Assembly (NCBI GenBank): GCA_902478545.1
Contig: CABSLA010000001.1
Coordinates: 1-64,000 of the forward strand
Source of the DNA: an uncultured Collinsella sp.
Lineage (GTDB): Bacteria; Actinomycetota; Coriobacteriia; Coriobacteriales; Coriobacteriaceae
Length of the DNA stretch: 64,000 bases
Direction: 5' to 3'
The position numbers and the translations under genes were made by a program. The first letter of the stretch is position 1; every line of letters starts with the position of its first letter. Positions 1-8,047 of the stretch are shown here, in pieces. The notes under the pieces were generated by a model, which made no database searches, had not been told where the DNA came from, and worked only from the letters and a program-made list of their open reading frames with translations.

Positions 1-129
1 GATCCGGTCCGACCGGGCCGCGCGGCAAGGAGATATATTGCCAGACCGGAGGGGCCCCGGGGGCGGGAATTCCACTCTTCACAAGTCCTACACAATACAT
101 CGCTTCCTATATAAGTCATAGAAAGGCTG

Positions 130-146
130 GTGCAGAAATACTGCAC
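130..146. promoter_or_regulatory. 17-bp dyad, possible operator
   Basis: GTGCAG and CTGCAC flank the five bases AAATA, giving a perfect 6+6 inverted repeat. It sits in a gene-free stretch (1-247) downstream of the infC-rpmI-rplT terminator. On the minus strand a weak TTTACA/TAGATA promoter-like pair lies upstream of it (about 190-225), so it could be an operator for a gene beyond the left edge. I see nothing else supportable in positions 1-247. Function is inference only. Confidence 0.3.
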
Positions 147-247
147 GTATCAGATGATGACCCTTCGGTTAAGAGATATATAAAGATCGGTCACCTGTAA
201 GTGTTTATCTACCCGCGCTTTTAGCAATGTAAACCAGCGCTTTCGAT

Positions 248-284
248 AAAAAAGGGGAGCGCCGCGCACAACGCGACACTCCCC
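248..284 (-). terminator. Rho-independent terminator of infC-rpmI-rplT
   Basis: On the minus strand GGGGAG and CTCCCC, with a further GTCGCG/CGCGGC pairing inside, form a GC-rich stem followed by TTTTTT. It lies about 20 bases past the rplT stop, the expected end of the operon. Confidence 0.85.
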
Positions 285-304
285 TAGCGATTCAAGAGAA
301 TCTA

Positions 305-664
305 TTAGGCCTCGAGAGCCTTCTTGGCAATGGTAGCCAGCTCGTTGAAGGACTCGATGTCCTCGTAAGCCATCTGAGCCAGGACCTTGCGGTCGAGCTC
401 GATGCCGGCAACCTTCAGGCCGTGCATGAACTGAGAGTAAGAGATGTCGTTCAGACGAGCAGCAGCGTTGATACGAGTGATCCAGAGAGAACGGATCTCG
501 CGCTTCTTGTTGCGGCGATCACGATACTGATACTGCAGGGAGTGCTGGACCTGCTCTTTAGCATGCTTGTAAGTACGCGAAGCGGCACCGTAGTAACCCT
601 TCGCACGGTGCATAACGGTACGGCGCTTCTTCTTGGCGGCAACAGCGCGCTTAATACGTGCCAT
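305..664 (-). CDS. rplT: 50S ribosomal protein L20
   Basis: Large-subunit ribosomal protein that binds 23S rRNA and is needed for 50S assembly. The 119-residue length and the very basic N-terminus (MARIKRAVAAKKKRR) are typical of the family, followed by the conserved globular part with the RSLWITRINAAAR segment at about residues 58-70. It is the last gene of infC-rpmI-rplT, 39 bases after rpmI, and is followed at once by a strong terminator. In many bacteria L20 represses this operon by binding its leader; I could not recognise a leader copy of the L20 site here. Confidence 0.98.
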   Translation of the reverse strand: MARIKRAVAAKKKRRTVMHRAKGYYGAASRTYKHAKEQVQHSLQYQYRDRRNKKREIRSLWITRINAAARLNDISYSQFMHGLKVAGIELDRKVLAQMAYEDIESFNELATIAKKALEA

Positions 665-703
665 GTTCTATCAACTCCTAGACGGTAAAACGAAAAAACG
701 AAC

Positions 704-895
704 TTAGGCGAGACGCGACTTGATGACCTTGCGGTCGGCAGCGGCGATCTCGGTCTCCTGACGGAAGCCACGCTTACGCTTGGTGGACTTCTTGCTCAGG
801 ATGTGGCTCTTGAAAGCCTTGGCGCGCATAAGCTTGCCGGTACCAGTCTTGCGGAAACGCTTCTTGGTGCCGCTGTGGGACTTCATCTTAGGCAT
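704..895 (-). CDS. rpmI: 50S ribosomal protein L35
   Basis: Small basic protein of the 50S subunit. At 63 residues it has the normal length and starts with the family signature [14 protein letters not shown]; the central [14 protein letters not shown] segment is also characteristic. It lies between infC and rplT, 32 bases after infC, in the usual conserved order, so the three are almost certainly co-transcribed. A good ribosome-binding site (GGAG) precedes the ATG. Confidence 0.97.
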   Translation of the reverse strand: MPKMKSHSGTKKRFRKTGTGKLMRAKAFKSHILSKKSTKRKRGFRQETEIAAADRKVIKSRLA

Positions 896-927
896 GAAAT
901 ACTCCTTAATCGGTTACAGAACACTAG

Positions 928-1482
928 TTACTTGGTATCGCTTGCCGCTTTATCCTCATCGAAGGCGCCCTTAATCGGGGCGAGCAGCATAAGCATGTTA
1001 CGGCCTTCCATCTTAGGCTTGGACTCGACCGTAGCGTAAGGCTTGAGATCCTCGGCGAGACGCTCGAGAACGTTAAGGCCCTGCTCCGGGTGAGCCATCT
1101 CACGGCCGCGGAACATGATGGTGATCTTAACGCGCGCGCCCTTCTTGAGGAAACGCAGAACGTGGCCCTTCTTGGTCTCGTAGTCGCCAACGTCGATCTT
1201 GGGTCGGAACTTCATTTCCTTGACCTCGACCTTGGACTGGTTCTTACGAGCAGCCTTGGCCTTCATGGCCTGCTGGTACTTGAACTTACCGTAGTCCATG
1301 ACCTTGCAGACCGGCGGCTCCGCGTTGGGAGCGATCTCGACCAGGTCGAGACCCTGATCGTCGGCGACGCGCTGGGCATCGCGGATGGCGAACAGGCCGA
1401 GCTGAGAGCCATCGACGCCAATCAAACGGCACGAAGATGCAGTAATCTCGTCGTTGATGCGGGTGTCATCAGACTTAGCTAT
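928..1482 (-). CDS. infC: Translation initiation factor IF-3, ATA start
   Basis: IF-3 binds the 30S subunit, keeps subunits apart and proofreads the start codon-initiator tRNA pair. Both IF-3 domains are visible: the N-domain (RINDEITAS, LIGVDGSQLG, CKVMDYGKFKY) and, after the basic linker, the C-domain (KEMKFRPKIDVGDYETK, RGREMAHPEQG). I place the start at an ATA codon (1482-1480, peptide M-AKSDDTRIN): GGAGG lies exactly 8 bases upstream, whereas the in-frame ATG at 1497 has no Shine-Dalgarno in front of it and itself overlaps that GGAGG. Known E. coli infC starts with rare AUU and is autoregulated by IF-3 discrimination; an ATA start fits the same logic. If the ATG is used the protein gains five residues. 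Confidence 0.95.
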   Translation of the reverse strand: MAKSDDTRINDEITASSCRLIGVDGSQLGLFAIRDAQRVADDQGLDLVEIAPNAEPPVCKVMDYGKFKYQQAMKAKAARKNQSKVEVKEMKFRPKIDVGDYETKKGHVLRFLKKGARVKITIMFRGREMAHPEQGLNVLERLAEDLKPYATVESKPKMEGRNMLMLLAPIKGAFDEDKAASDTK

Positions 1483-1703
1483 TTTCCCTACCTCCATTCA
1501 TAAAAAAATAACCCGGCGCTTCTCAGCAACCAGGTCGTACACATAGACATCCTCGATTTGAGGAAGAGAATCTAATTTGTATGACCAGTCAGCTGCTCAT
1601 TGGCGCCAAAAGGTGGGAACCCTCGGGTTCCTCTTTAGGGCATTGCGGAAACAACGCTTTGCGAATAATAACACGTACAGCGCGTTATCACATTACGTAC
1701 ACG

Positions 1704-1724
1704 AAAAAGGGGGCCGCAACCCCC
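1704..1724 (-). terminator. Terminator, second copy next to tRNA remnant
   Basis: Minus-strand GGGGG-loop-CCCCC followed by TTTTT. Its context (ACGAAAAAGGGGGCC, CCCCCTTGAA) closely repeats the terminator at 1887-1907, including the following tRNA 3' end, so the two are copies of one unit. Confidence 0.7.
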
Positions 1725-1743
1725 TTGAAGCGCAGGTGCATTT

Positions 1744-1767
1744 ATGGTGCCCGAGGCGAGACTCGAA
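1744..1767 (-). repeat. Duplicated 3' end of tRNA-Leu (remnant)
   Basis: The 24 bases here are identical to 1928-1951, the T-arm and acceptor 3' end (with CCA) of the tRNA-Leu gene. The duplicate is followed by unrelated palindrome-rich sequence (1768-1880), including a perfect hairpin with 9-base arms at 1830-1838/1842-1850, so it is not a working tRNA. Likely an old tandem duplication or the trace of tRNA-targeted integration. Confidence 0.8.
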
Positions 1768-1886
1768 GGGACTTCGCTTCGCGAAGCCCCGGGCTTCGGG
1801 CGCATGGCGCCCTCGCCACGCTCCGCTACAAACAGGCCACAGGCCTGTTTGCTTAACGCTCCGCGCGCTCACGCGAGTTCGGCACG

Positions 1887-1907
1887 AAAAAGGGGGCCTT
1901 GACCCCC
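1887..1907 (-). terminator. Terminator of tRNA-Leu
   Basis: GGGGG and CCCCC arms followed by TTTTT on the minus strand, about 20 bases past the tRNA CCA end. It is the better-preserved twin of the hairpin at 1704-1724. Confidence 0.8.
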
Positions 1908-1928
1908 TTGAACGCTCACTTGCATGTA

Positions 1929-2015
1929 TGGTGCCCGAGGCGAGACTCGAACTCGCACGTTGTTGCCAACGGTGGATTTTGAGTCCACTGCGTCTGCCAA
2001 TTCCGCCACTCGGGC
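1929..2015 (-). tRNA. tRNA-Leu (anticodon CAA)
   Basis: Minus-strand sequence folds as a class II tRNA: acceptor GCCCGAG/CTCGGGC, D-arm with GGCGGAATTGGCAGACGC, anticodon stem GTGGA/TCCAC with loop CTCAAAA giving anticodon CAA (reads UUG), a long variable arm, T-loop GTTCGAGTC, discriminator A and an encoded CCA. Length 87 including CCA. It is a single gene followed by its own terminator at 1887-1907. Confidence 0.95.
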
Positions 2016-2054
2016 ACGTAATGCGTGAGTTAGTTTATCACAGCTTTCTGTTGA

Positions 2055-3488
2055 TTAGTCCGAAAATGGAACTTCGAGCATTTCGATGAGTTCGACCGAA
2101 CGGAGCATCTCGCGCTGACGGCATCCACGTCCGTCAACCGAAGCCTCGCCCATCTGGTTGTCATAGGGATCCTCGCGCATGCCATCGAAAGCGGGCACAA
2201 ATTCAGCCTGGAATCGATTGTTGGCCACCATACGCCACGGGTCGAGGTTGCCAAAGTAGTGCTGGCGACGCCACTCCTCCCCCATCCTGCGCGCCGAGGA
2301 ACCAAACGATACGTCGGCGTTAAGCCAACCGGACTGTGGCGTATAGAACTCAGCCCAATCGTGCGGCCCCACCGAATCGGGAGCAACATACAGGCCGCTC
2401 TGCCAACGGGCAGGCACGCCCGCGATGCGGCACATGGTGATAAACGTGAGCGCCATAACGCCGCAATCGCCGCGTAAAGAATGCGCACAGTCGTCGGCAA
2501 TAGATCCCAAAAGCAGGTACGGTGGCTGATAGCGATAGTCGATATGCTGTGTCAGGTAATCATAGATAGCACGAGCGCGATCGAGCGGATCCTCGAGCCC
2601 GTCAACAACACGCTCCGTCAACTGTCGCAGGTACGGCGTAAACGCAATGTGCGGACGGTCCTCGGAAGTGTCCACGGGCAGCGGCGTGTCCATGCACGTA
2701 TGCGATGGGAGCGCGCCACCATAGATATCGCAATAGGCGGCATCTATGTGATAGCGATAGGTCACCGAGAATGAATGTTCAGTCGAAGATGTCCAAGAGG
2801 CAGTACGAGCCGAAACGTTTTCAGAGGCAACGGTACCCCCCGACGTCATATCGAGAACCTCGATTTGAGACTGTTGACGACAGGCGGCGGCAACGGGCAG
2901 CCACGCGCGAACAGCTTCTCCCTTCAGAGCCCCGGGGACAGACACGGATGCCTTAAGCGTGATGGCGCGAGTCAACCCGTTTTGCGACTCCATCTCCCTG
3001 AGCATCTGGTTACGCAGCGCGATGCCATCCGTAGAATCGGGACGCAGGCCCGGAACCTCCTTGGGATACACGCGAAGCGAATCGAGGAAGTTATCGAGAA
3101 CAAACAGCTCGCCATCGATAAAGCGCCAGTCAATTCGCTTACGATTAATCAGGTGATCAAACTGCTCTTCGGTAAACTCAGGCCACTCCTCGCGAATCAT
3201 CGCAATGGCTCGATCACGCGACACCGAAAAATGAAGCGGCGTCTCGAGCATGCGATACCGCTCGGCACGAACACAAGCAGCCAGCGAAGGCTCAGGATTC
3301 TGCTCCAGAAGGCGATCGCAGGCAGCAACAGCCTGCGCCAAATACCCGGCATCCTTGAGACGAAGAATCTCAGGCGGCAGTCCAATATCGAGATGACGAA
3401 AATCATCACAGCAAACATCAACAGAGCAACCAACAGGACCCTCGTCAATAACCTTCCCATCCGAAGGCAGCACATTAATAACAGCCAT
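2055..3488 (-). CDS. Transglutaminase-like domain protein
   Basis: About 477 residues with a transglutaminase/papain-like core in the C-terminal half. The probable triad is visible: Cys in LRGDCGVMALTF, His in GPHDWAEFY and Asp in LNADVSFG. Such bacterial proteins are usually peptidases or crosslinking enzymes of unknown substrate. No signal peptide or membrane segment is seen, so it is probably cytoplasmic. I chose the ATG at 3488 because GGAG lies six bases before it; an upstream in-frame ATG at 3524 lacks such a site. The gene stands alone between the tRNA region and the repeat region before the aldolase gene. Function beyond the fold is not known. Confidence 0.8.
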   Translation of the reverse strand: MAVINVLPSDGKVIDEGPVGCSVDVCCDDFRHLDIGLPPEILRLKDAGYLAQAVAACDRLLEQNPEPSLAACVRAERYRMLETPLHFSVSRDRAIAMIREEWPEFTEEQFDHLINRKRIDWRFIDGELFVLDNFLDSLRVYPKEVPGLRPDSTDGIALRNQMLREMESQNGLTRAITLKASVSVPGALKGEAVRAWLPVAAACRQQSQIEVLDMTSGGTVASENVSARTASWTSSTEHSFSVTYRYHIDAAYCDIYGGALPSHTCMDTPLPVDTSEDRPHIAFTPYLRQLTERVVDGLEDPLDRARAIYDYLTQHIDYRYQPPYLLLGSIADDCAHSLRGDCGVMALTFITMCRIAGVPARWQSGLYVAPDSVGPHDWAEFYTPQSGWLNADVSFGSSARRMGEEWRRQHYFGNLDPWRMVANNRFQAEFVPAFDGMREDPYDNQMGEASVDGRGCRQREMLRSVELIEMLEVPFSD

Positions 3489-3595
3489 ACCAAACTCCAA
3501 GTCATTAGAACTCTTGAAGCCCATTGTAGCGAGATAAAAAAGAAAGCCCCAACAAAGGAACCCTCAACACCGACAAACGGTACCTATAAGAATGA

Positions 3596-3775
3596 ATTCA
3601 GCCCAGTAACCCTGCGGCGTTAAACGAAGGAAGCCCCGTCCCCCGGAACTGTTTCCTTGGCGCGACTTCTGGCGAAGCAAGGGCAATTTATTCAGCCCAG
3701 TAACCCTGTAGCGAGTTAACAAAGGAGGCCCCGTTTCCCCGGAGCTGATTCCGTCGCGCGACTTCTGGCAAAGCC
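3596..3775. repeat. Two imperfect direct repeats of about 80 bp
   Basis: ATTCAGCCCAGTAACCCTG begins at 3596 and again at 3690; both copies continue with a GTTAA(A/C)-AAGG-GCCCCGT-CCCCGGA-CTG-TTCC order and end in GCGCGACTTCTGGC-AAGC (to about 3678 and 3775). The second copy is the left half of the long palindrome at 3724-3817. The remaining bases of the 3489-3838 gap hold nothing else I can name. Confidence 0.75.
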
Positions 3776-3817
3776 AGGTGAGCGCGAGGGAAACAGCGTA
3801 GGGGAAACGGGGCCTCC
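3724..3817. repeat. 94-nt near-continuous palindrome (cruciform)
   Basis: Outer arms GGAGGCCCCGTTTCCCC (3724-3740) and GGGGAAACGGGGCCTCC (3801-3817) are a perfect 17-bp inverted repeat. Inside, GCTGATTCC/GGAAACAGC, TCGCGC/GCGCGA and CTGGC/GCCAG nest in order down to a three-base loop, so nearly the whole 94 nt can fold as one hairpin. It follows the fba stop by 21 bases on the minus strand and may end that transcript, though only a weak T run follows. It resembles a REP/MITE-type intergenic element. Confidence 0.8.
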
Positions 3818-3838
3818 GGCGGGAAGTTAAACCGCTAC

Positions 3839-4705
3839 TTACGCCTTGTTGACGGAGCCAAACTCCTCCATGAGCTCCTTGGTGCGGGCAACGATGTTGT
3901 CGCGGCCAGGCTTGAGGAGCTTGCGGGGGTCAAAGCCCTTGCCCTGCTGATCCTTGCCAGCCTCGATGTACTCGCGGACGCCCTTGGCGAAGACGAGCTG
4001 CAGGTCGGTGTTGACGTTGATCTTGGAGATGCCCAGGGAGATGGCCTTCTTGATCTGATCCTCGGGGATGCCGGTACCACCGTGCAGAACGAGGGGCAGG
4101 TCGCCGGTCTGAGCCTTAATCTCGCCCAGACGCTCGAAGGAAAGGCCAGCCCAGTCGGCGGGATACACGCCGTGGATGTTGCCGATGCCGCAGGCGAGGA
4201 AGTCGACGCCCAGGTCAGCAATCTGCTTGCACTCAGCGGGGTCAGCGAGCTCGCCGTTGGAGGTCACGCCGTCCTCGGTGCCGCCGATGCCGCCGACCTC
4301 GGCCTCGATGGACATGCCCTTGGAGTGGGCAAGCTCAACGAGCTCCTTGGTGCGGTCGAGGTTAAGCTGGAAGGTCTCCTCGTGAGAGCCGTCATACATG
4401 ATGGACGTGAAGCCGGCCTCGATGCACTTGAAGCAGTCCTCGTAGGAACCGTGATCGAGGTGAAGGGCGACGGGAACGGTAACGCCCGTGGCCTCGACGG
4501 CAGCCTTGACCATGTCGGCGCAGACCTTGAAACCACCCATCCACTTAGCGGCACCAGCGGTGCACTGAAGGATCAGCGGAGACTTGGCCTCCTCGGCGGC
4601 CTGAAGAATAGCCAGGGTCCACTCGAGGTTGTTGGTGTTGAAGGCACCGAGACCGTACTTGCCGGCTTCGGCCTTCTTGAGCATGTCTGCTGCGTTGACG
4701 AGCAT
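3839..4705 (-). CDS. fba: Class II fructose-bisphosphate aldolase
   Basis: Zinc-dependent aldolase that splits fructose 1,6-bisphosphate into dihydroxyacetone phosphate and glyceraldehyde 3-phosphate in glycolysis. The 288 residues match the family. Metal and catalytic segments are visible: HLDHGS (metal His and catalytic Asp, about residue 80), EAEVGGIGGTEDG, a GNIHGVY metal His and VLHGGTGIP. The start at 4705 is set by AGGAGG nine bases upstream and by the standard N-terminus MLVNAADML; a longer in-frame reading to 4972 has no such support. Stand-alone gene; a TAAAAT -10-like hexamer lies at 4746-4751. A tagatose-bisphosphate specificity cannot be excluded by eye. Confidence 0.95.
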   Translation of the reverse strand: MLVNAADMLKKAEAGKYGLGAFNTNNLEWTLAILQAAEEAKSPLILQCTAGAAKWMGGFKVCADMVKAAVEATGVTVPVALHLDHGSYEDCFKCIEAGFTSIMYDGSHEETFQLNLDRTKELVELAHSKGMSIEAEVGGIGGTEDGVTSNGELADPAECKQIADLGVDFLACGIGNIHGVYPADWAGLSFERLGEIKAQTGDLPLVLHGGTGIPEDQIKKAISLGISKINVNTDLQLVFAKGVREYIEAGKDQQGKGFDPRKLLKPGRDNIVARTKELMEEFGSVNKA

Positions 4706-4745
4706 AAAAGAAACCTCCTGTAAGGTTGCTCCGATAACGCCTGAG

Positions 4746-4751
4746 ATTTTA
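4746..4751 (-). promoter_or_regulatory. Putative -10 element of fba
   Basis: Minus-strand TAAAAT lies 40 bases upstream of the fba start, with TTTATG 16 bases further up as a poor -35. Between this and 4900 the only other feature is an ACGTT/AACGT-containing stretch near 4770. Confidence 0.35.
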
Positions 4752-4899
4752 CCACGACATACCCGAGCATAAACGTTCGTTTGTTCACGAATACCATCCG
4801 ATTGGACAAATATTGACCGTTTGCCCCACAGAATCGACCCACTGGGGAAAATAGCTTGACGATTGAGCGGTCTTCGTGGTTCGAAAGACGGCTTCGAGC

Positions 4900-5583
4900 C
4901 TACATCTGCATAAACGGGTTCTGCATAAGTTCGCGCGCCATCGTGGTCGAATCGCCATGGCCCGTCAAGCAAACGGTATCGGGCGGAAGCATCTTGGCAA
5001 GTTTGGAGAGCGAGCGCATAATCGCCGCCTCGTCACCGCCGGAAAGATCGGTACGACCGTGGCTGCCCGGGAAAAGCGTGTCGCCCACAAAGGCGATGTT
5101 TCCCTGCTCGGTCGCGGCGAACAGGACGATGCCGCCCGGCGTATGCCCCGGCGTCTCGATCACCTGCAGGCAGACGTCGCCCACCTCGATTGTATCGCCC
5201 TCGGCAAGCAAACGCGTCGGCTCACCCGGATCGGGCGTCTCGATACCCCACATGGCGCGCTGCTCCTCGATATTTGCGCGAGGTACCGTCACGTCCTTAG
5301 CGCACAACTCATATAGTGCGCTGTCGCCAACAACAGCTCGAACCCCGGCAACCCCGCCAACATGGTCGGCATGACCGTGCGTGCAGACAGACCCGAGTAC
5401 GCGCACCTCGGGATGCGCGGTGCGGATATGCTCCACAAGACGCTCGCCCTCCCACGCCGGATCGACGATTAAGCACTCGTCATTCGAAATCACGGCGTAG
5501 CTGTTGGTCTGAATCGGACCGTTGACGAGCGCCTCAATCGAAGCCGTGCCTCGGGGTGTCAGGTCCAAAGTCATATCGTCCAT
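4900..5583 (-). CDS. MBL-fold metallo-hydrolase, glyoxalase II-like
   Basis: Metallo-beta-lactamase fold hydrolase of 227 residues, the size of short glyoxalase II-like/YcbL-type enzymes. Metal-binding motifs appear in order: THGHADHVGG (HxHxDH), ETPGHTPGG, FVGDTLFPGSHGRTD and LTGHGD. This set fits hydroxyacylglutathione hydrolase-like thioester hydrolases, but the natural substrate is not known. The start at 5583 is preferred over the ATG two codons upstream because AGGAGG then has an eight-base spacing. It lies 88 bases after rel with a hairpin between them, so it may be partly co-transcribed with recJ-rel. Confidence 0.85.
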   Translation of the reverse strand: MDDMTLDLTPRGTASIEALVNGPIQTNSYAVISNDECLIVDPAWEGERLVEHIRTAHPEVRVLGSVCTHGHADHVGGVAGVRAVVGDSALYELCAKDVTVPRANIEEQRAMWGIETPDPGEPTRLLAEGDTIEVGDVCLQVIETPGHTPGGIVLFAATEQGNIAFVGDTLFPGSHGRTDLSGGDEAAIMRSLSKLAKMLPPDTVCLTGHGDSTTMARELMQNPFMQM

Positions 5584-5601
5584 GCGCATACCCTCCTTCT
5601 A

Positions 5602-5637
5602 AAATACGCTCGAGGCACCAAACGATGCCTCGAGCGT
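5602..5637 (-). terminator. Hairpin between rel and the MBL gene
   Basis: ACGCTCGAGGCA and TGCCTCGAGCGT form a perfect 12-bp stem with an eight-base loop, followed on the minus strand by ATTTTAG. It could be a partial terminator or processing site that lowers read-through from rel into the hydrolase gene. Confidence 0.6.
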
Positions 5638-5671
5638 AACCAATATCTATGATGCTGAGAGGCTCTCGCAC

Positions 5672-8032
5672 CTACACACGGCGCTTGAGTTGCGCTCCGC
5701 CCTCGCCGGGCATAAGACGGCGAGCGTCGTAGACCGAATCGACACTGCTGATGGAAGCCAGCAGCGGGTCCAGGCCGCTCGCATCCGAAATCTCGACCAT
5801 AAAGCGCAGGGTCGCAATACCCTCGCGGTTGGTCGAGGTGGCGGCGGAAAGGATATTGCCGCCTGCATCGCCAATGGCAATGGTGACGTCCTTGAGCAGG
5901 CCCATGCGGTCCAGGCACTCGACCACGATCTCGACCTGGAAGAGAGTGTCGGCAGCACCATCCCACTCTACGTCAATCATGCGCTCGGGGTGCTCCATGA
6001 GGCCCTTGACGTTGGGGCAGTTGGCGCGATGCACTGAGACACCTCGGCCACGCGTGATGAAGCCGACGATATCGTCGCCCGTCACCGGATTGCAGCAATG
6101 CGCTAGACGAACTAGCAGGCCGCTGTTGCTCTCGCCCTTGACGATAATGCCGTTACTTGCGCTCTTGCCACGCTTTTGCGGCTTGCGGTTGGAGCCGCGG
6201 GCCGGCTGTTTCACGACCTCGGCGATAGCCTCGGCCTTGGTGAGCTGTTCCTCGGGCTTGGGGTCCAAGATTTGCTCGACCTTATTACCCACAGCGCGCG
6301 GGGCAACCTTGCCGGCGCCGACGGCGGCAAACAGGTCCTCGAGCTGCTTGAAGTTAAACTGCTCCGCCACGGCGTTGAGCGCACGCGTGGAGCGCGGCGT
6401 AGAAATGCCATAGCCACGCTTACGCAGGTCCTTGGCCAGGATATCGCGGCCGGCGGCAGCGTCGTCGTCCTTGGTCGCAGCGGCAAAATAGCGGCGGATC
6501 TTTGACTTGGCGGAAGGTGTCTTAACGATCTTGAGCCAATCGCGCGACGGCTTGGAACTCTTGTTAGTCAGGATCTCGACACGGTCACCCGTCTTAATCT
6601 CGTGCGTGAGCGGAGCCACCGCACCGTTGATTTTGGCGCCGACGCAATGGTTTCCCACCTCGGTGTGAACGGCATAGGCAAAGTCGAGCGGCGTGGAGCC
6701 GGCACGAAGAGCCATGACCTCGCCTTTGGGCGTGAAGACAAAGATCTCCTGATCGAAGAGGTCGACCTTCAGCGAATGCAGGTATTCCTTGGCGTCGGTG
6801 ATCTCATCAGACGCAGCCCAATCGAGCGAATGTTTGAGCCAGTTAATCTGGTCGTCCAGACGCTGGGCATCATTGGTCTTAGACGCAGACGATCCGCCCG
6901 ACTTCTTATATAGCCAGTGGGCGGCAATGCCGTACTCGGCCTGCTCATGCATCTCGTAGGTTCGAATCTGAATCTCGAGCGGACGAGCCGTAGGACCGAT
7001 GACCGTCGTGTGGAGCGACTGGTAGTTATTGACCTTGGGCATGGCGATATAGTCTTTAAAGCGACCAGGCATGGGGTGCCACAGCGTATGCACCGCACCG
7101 AGCGTGGAGTAGCAATCGCGCACCGAATGGGTAATTACGCGCAGCGCCACCAGGTCGTAGATCTCGGAGAACTCCTTGCCCTTGCGCTTCATCTTTTGGT
7201 AGATGGACCAATAGTGCTTGGAGCGGCCGTTGATCTGGAAGTCCTCCAGACCAATGCGGTTGAGCTCATCGGTAAGCGTCTTGATGGTCTCGGCAAGGTA
7301 GCGCTCGCGGACCTCGCGCGACTCAGCCACCATGCGCGCGATGCGCTGGTAGGCATCGGGCTCCAGGTAGAAGAAGGACAGGTCCTCGAGCTCCCACTTA
7401 ATAGAGCTCATGCCCAGGCGGTCGGCCAAGGGCGCGTACACGTCCATGGTCTCGCGAGCCTTAAACAGGCGACGATCCTCGCGCAGGGCTGCCAGCGTTC
7501 GCATGTTGTGCAGACGGTCGGCAAGTTTAACGATGATGACGCGAATGTCCTTGGACATGGCGAGGAACATCTTGCGCAGCGTGAGCGCCTGCTTCTCGTC
7601 CATGCTGTCGACTTCGATGTTGGTGAGCTTGGTCACGCCATCGACGAGCTCGGCCACCGTATCGCCAAACAGGCCGGAAACATCGGCAAGAGAAGTCTCG
7701 GTATCCTCGACGGTATCGTGCAGCAGCGCGGCGCACACCACATCGCAGTCCATCTTGAGATCGGCCAAAATGATGGCAACCTCGACGGGATGGTTAATGT
7801 ACATCTCGCCCGAGCGGCGCTTTTGGTTGCAGTGCTTCTCGGCGGCAAAGCAGTAGGCCTGCTCAACCTTAGAAAAGTCGTCCTCATTCATATATTTGAG
7901 GCACAGGCGCTCCAGCTTGTCGTAGCTGTCCGCCATAATCTCGGGCGGCAGCTCATCGGCATGCTTATAGTGCTCCATCTCCGAAAACGGCTGGAGGGTG
8001 GAATCATGGGCGGTACGGGCTGCGGCATCCAT
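5672..8032 (-). CDS. rel: Bifunctional (p)ppGpp synthetase/hydrolase
   Basis: Stringent-response enzyme that makes and degrades (p)ppGpp. The 786 residues show the full long-RSH order: HD hydrolase domain (HPVEVAIILADLK, ALLHDTVEDT at about residue 100), synthetase domain (GRSKHYWSIYQKMKRKG about 262-279, DYIAMPKVNNYQSLHTT, EIQIRTYEMHEQAEYGIAAHW), TGS domain (VFTPKGEVMALRAGSTPLDFAYAVH about 431-456, split by motif) and a C-terminal ACT domain (from about 715). An intact HD motif argues for a bifunctional Rel rather than a synthetase-only RelA. It starts 15 bases after the recJ-helicase gene, so the two are likely co-transcribed. Confidence 0.96.
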   Translation of the reverse strand: MDAAARTAHDSTLQPFSEMEHYKHADELPPEIMADSYDKLERLCLKYMNEDDFSKVEQAYCFAAEKHCNQKRRSGEMYINHPVEVAIILADLKMDCDVVCAALLHDTVEDTETSLADVSGLFGDTVAELVDGVTKLTNIEVDSMDEKQALTLRKMFLAMSKDIRVIIVKLADRLHNMRTLAALREDRRLFKARETMDVYAPLADRLGMSSIKWELEDLSFFYLEPDAYQRIARMVAESREVRERYLAETIKTLTDELNRIGLEDFQINGRSKHYWSIYQKMKRKGKEFSEIYDLVALRVITHSVRDCYSTLGAVHTLWHPMPGRFKDYIAMPKVNNYQSLHTTVIGPTARPLEIQIRTYEMHEQAEYGIAAHWLYKKSGGSSASKTNDAQRLDDQINWLKHSLDWAASDEITDAKEYLHSLKVDLFDQEIFVFTPKGEVMALRAGSTPLDFAYAVHTEVGNHCVGAKINGAVAPLTHEIKTGDRVEILTNKSSKPSRDWLKIVKTPSAKSKIRRYFAAATKDDDAAAGRDILAKDLRKRGYGISTPRSTRALNAVAEQFNFKQLEDLFAAVGAGKVAPRAVGNKVEQILDPKPEEQLTKAEAIAEVVKQPARGSNRKPQKRGKSASNGIIVKGESNSGLLVRLAHCCNPVTGDDIVGFITRGRGVSVHRANCPNVKGLMEHPERMIDVEWDGAADTLFQVEIVVECLDRMGLLKDVTIAIGDAGGNILSAATSTNREGIATLRFMVEISDASGLDPLLASISSVDSVYDARRLMPGEGGAQLKRRV

Positions 8033-8047
8033 CGAGGTCCCCTTCCC

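Noticed and set aside
1..120. Possible short gene after AAGGAG at 28-33 with a TTG start
   Set aside because: Only about 28 codons, odd composition (GPGGG), no supporting context at the window edge.
1577..2089. Open frames across the tRNA-Leu region on the plus strand
   Set aside because: They run through a tRNA and two terminators and have no ribosome site; they are chance frames.
3596..3775. CRISPR-like repeats
   Set aside because: Only two copies of about 80 bp, palindromic, with no spacers or cas genes.
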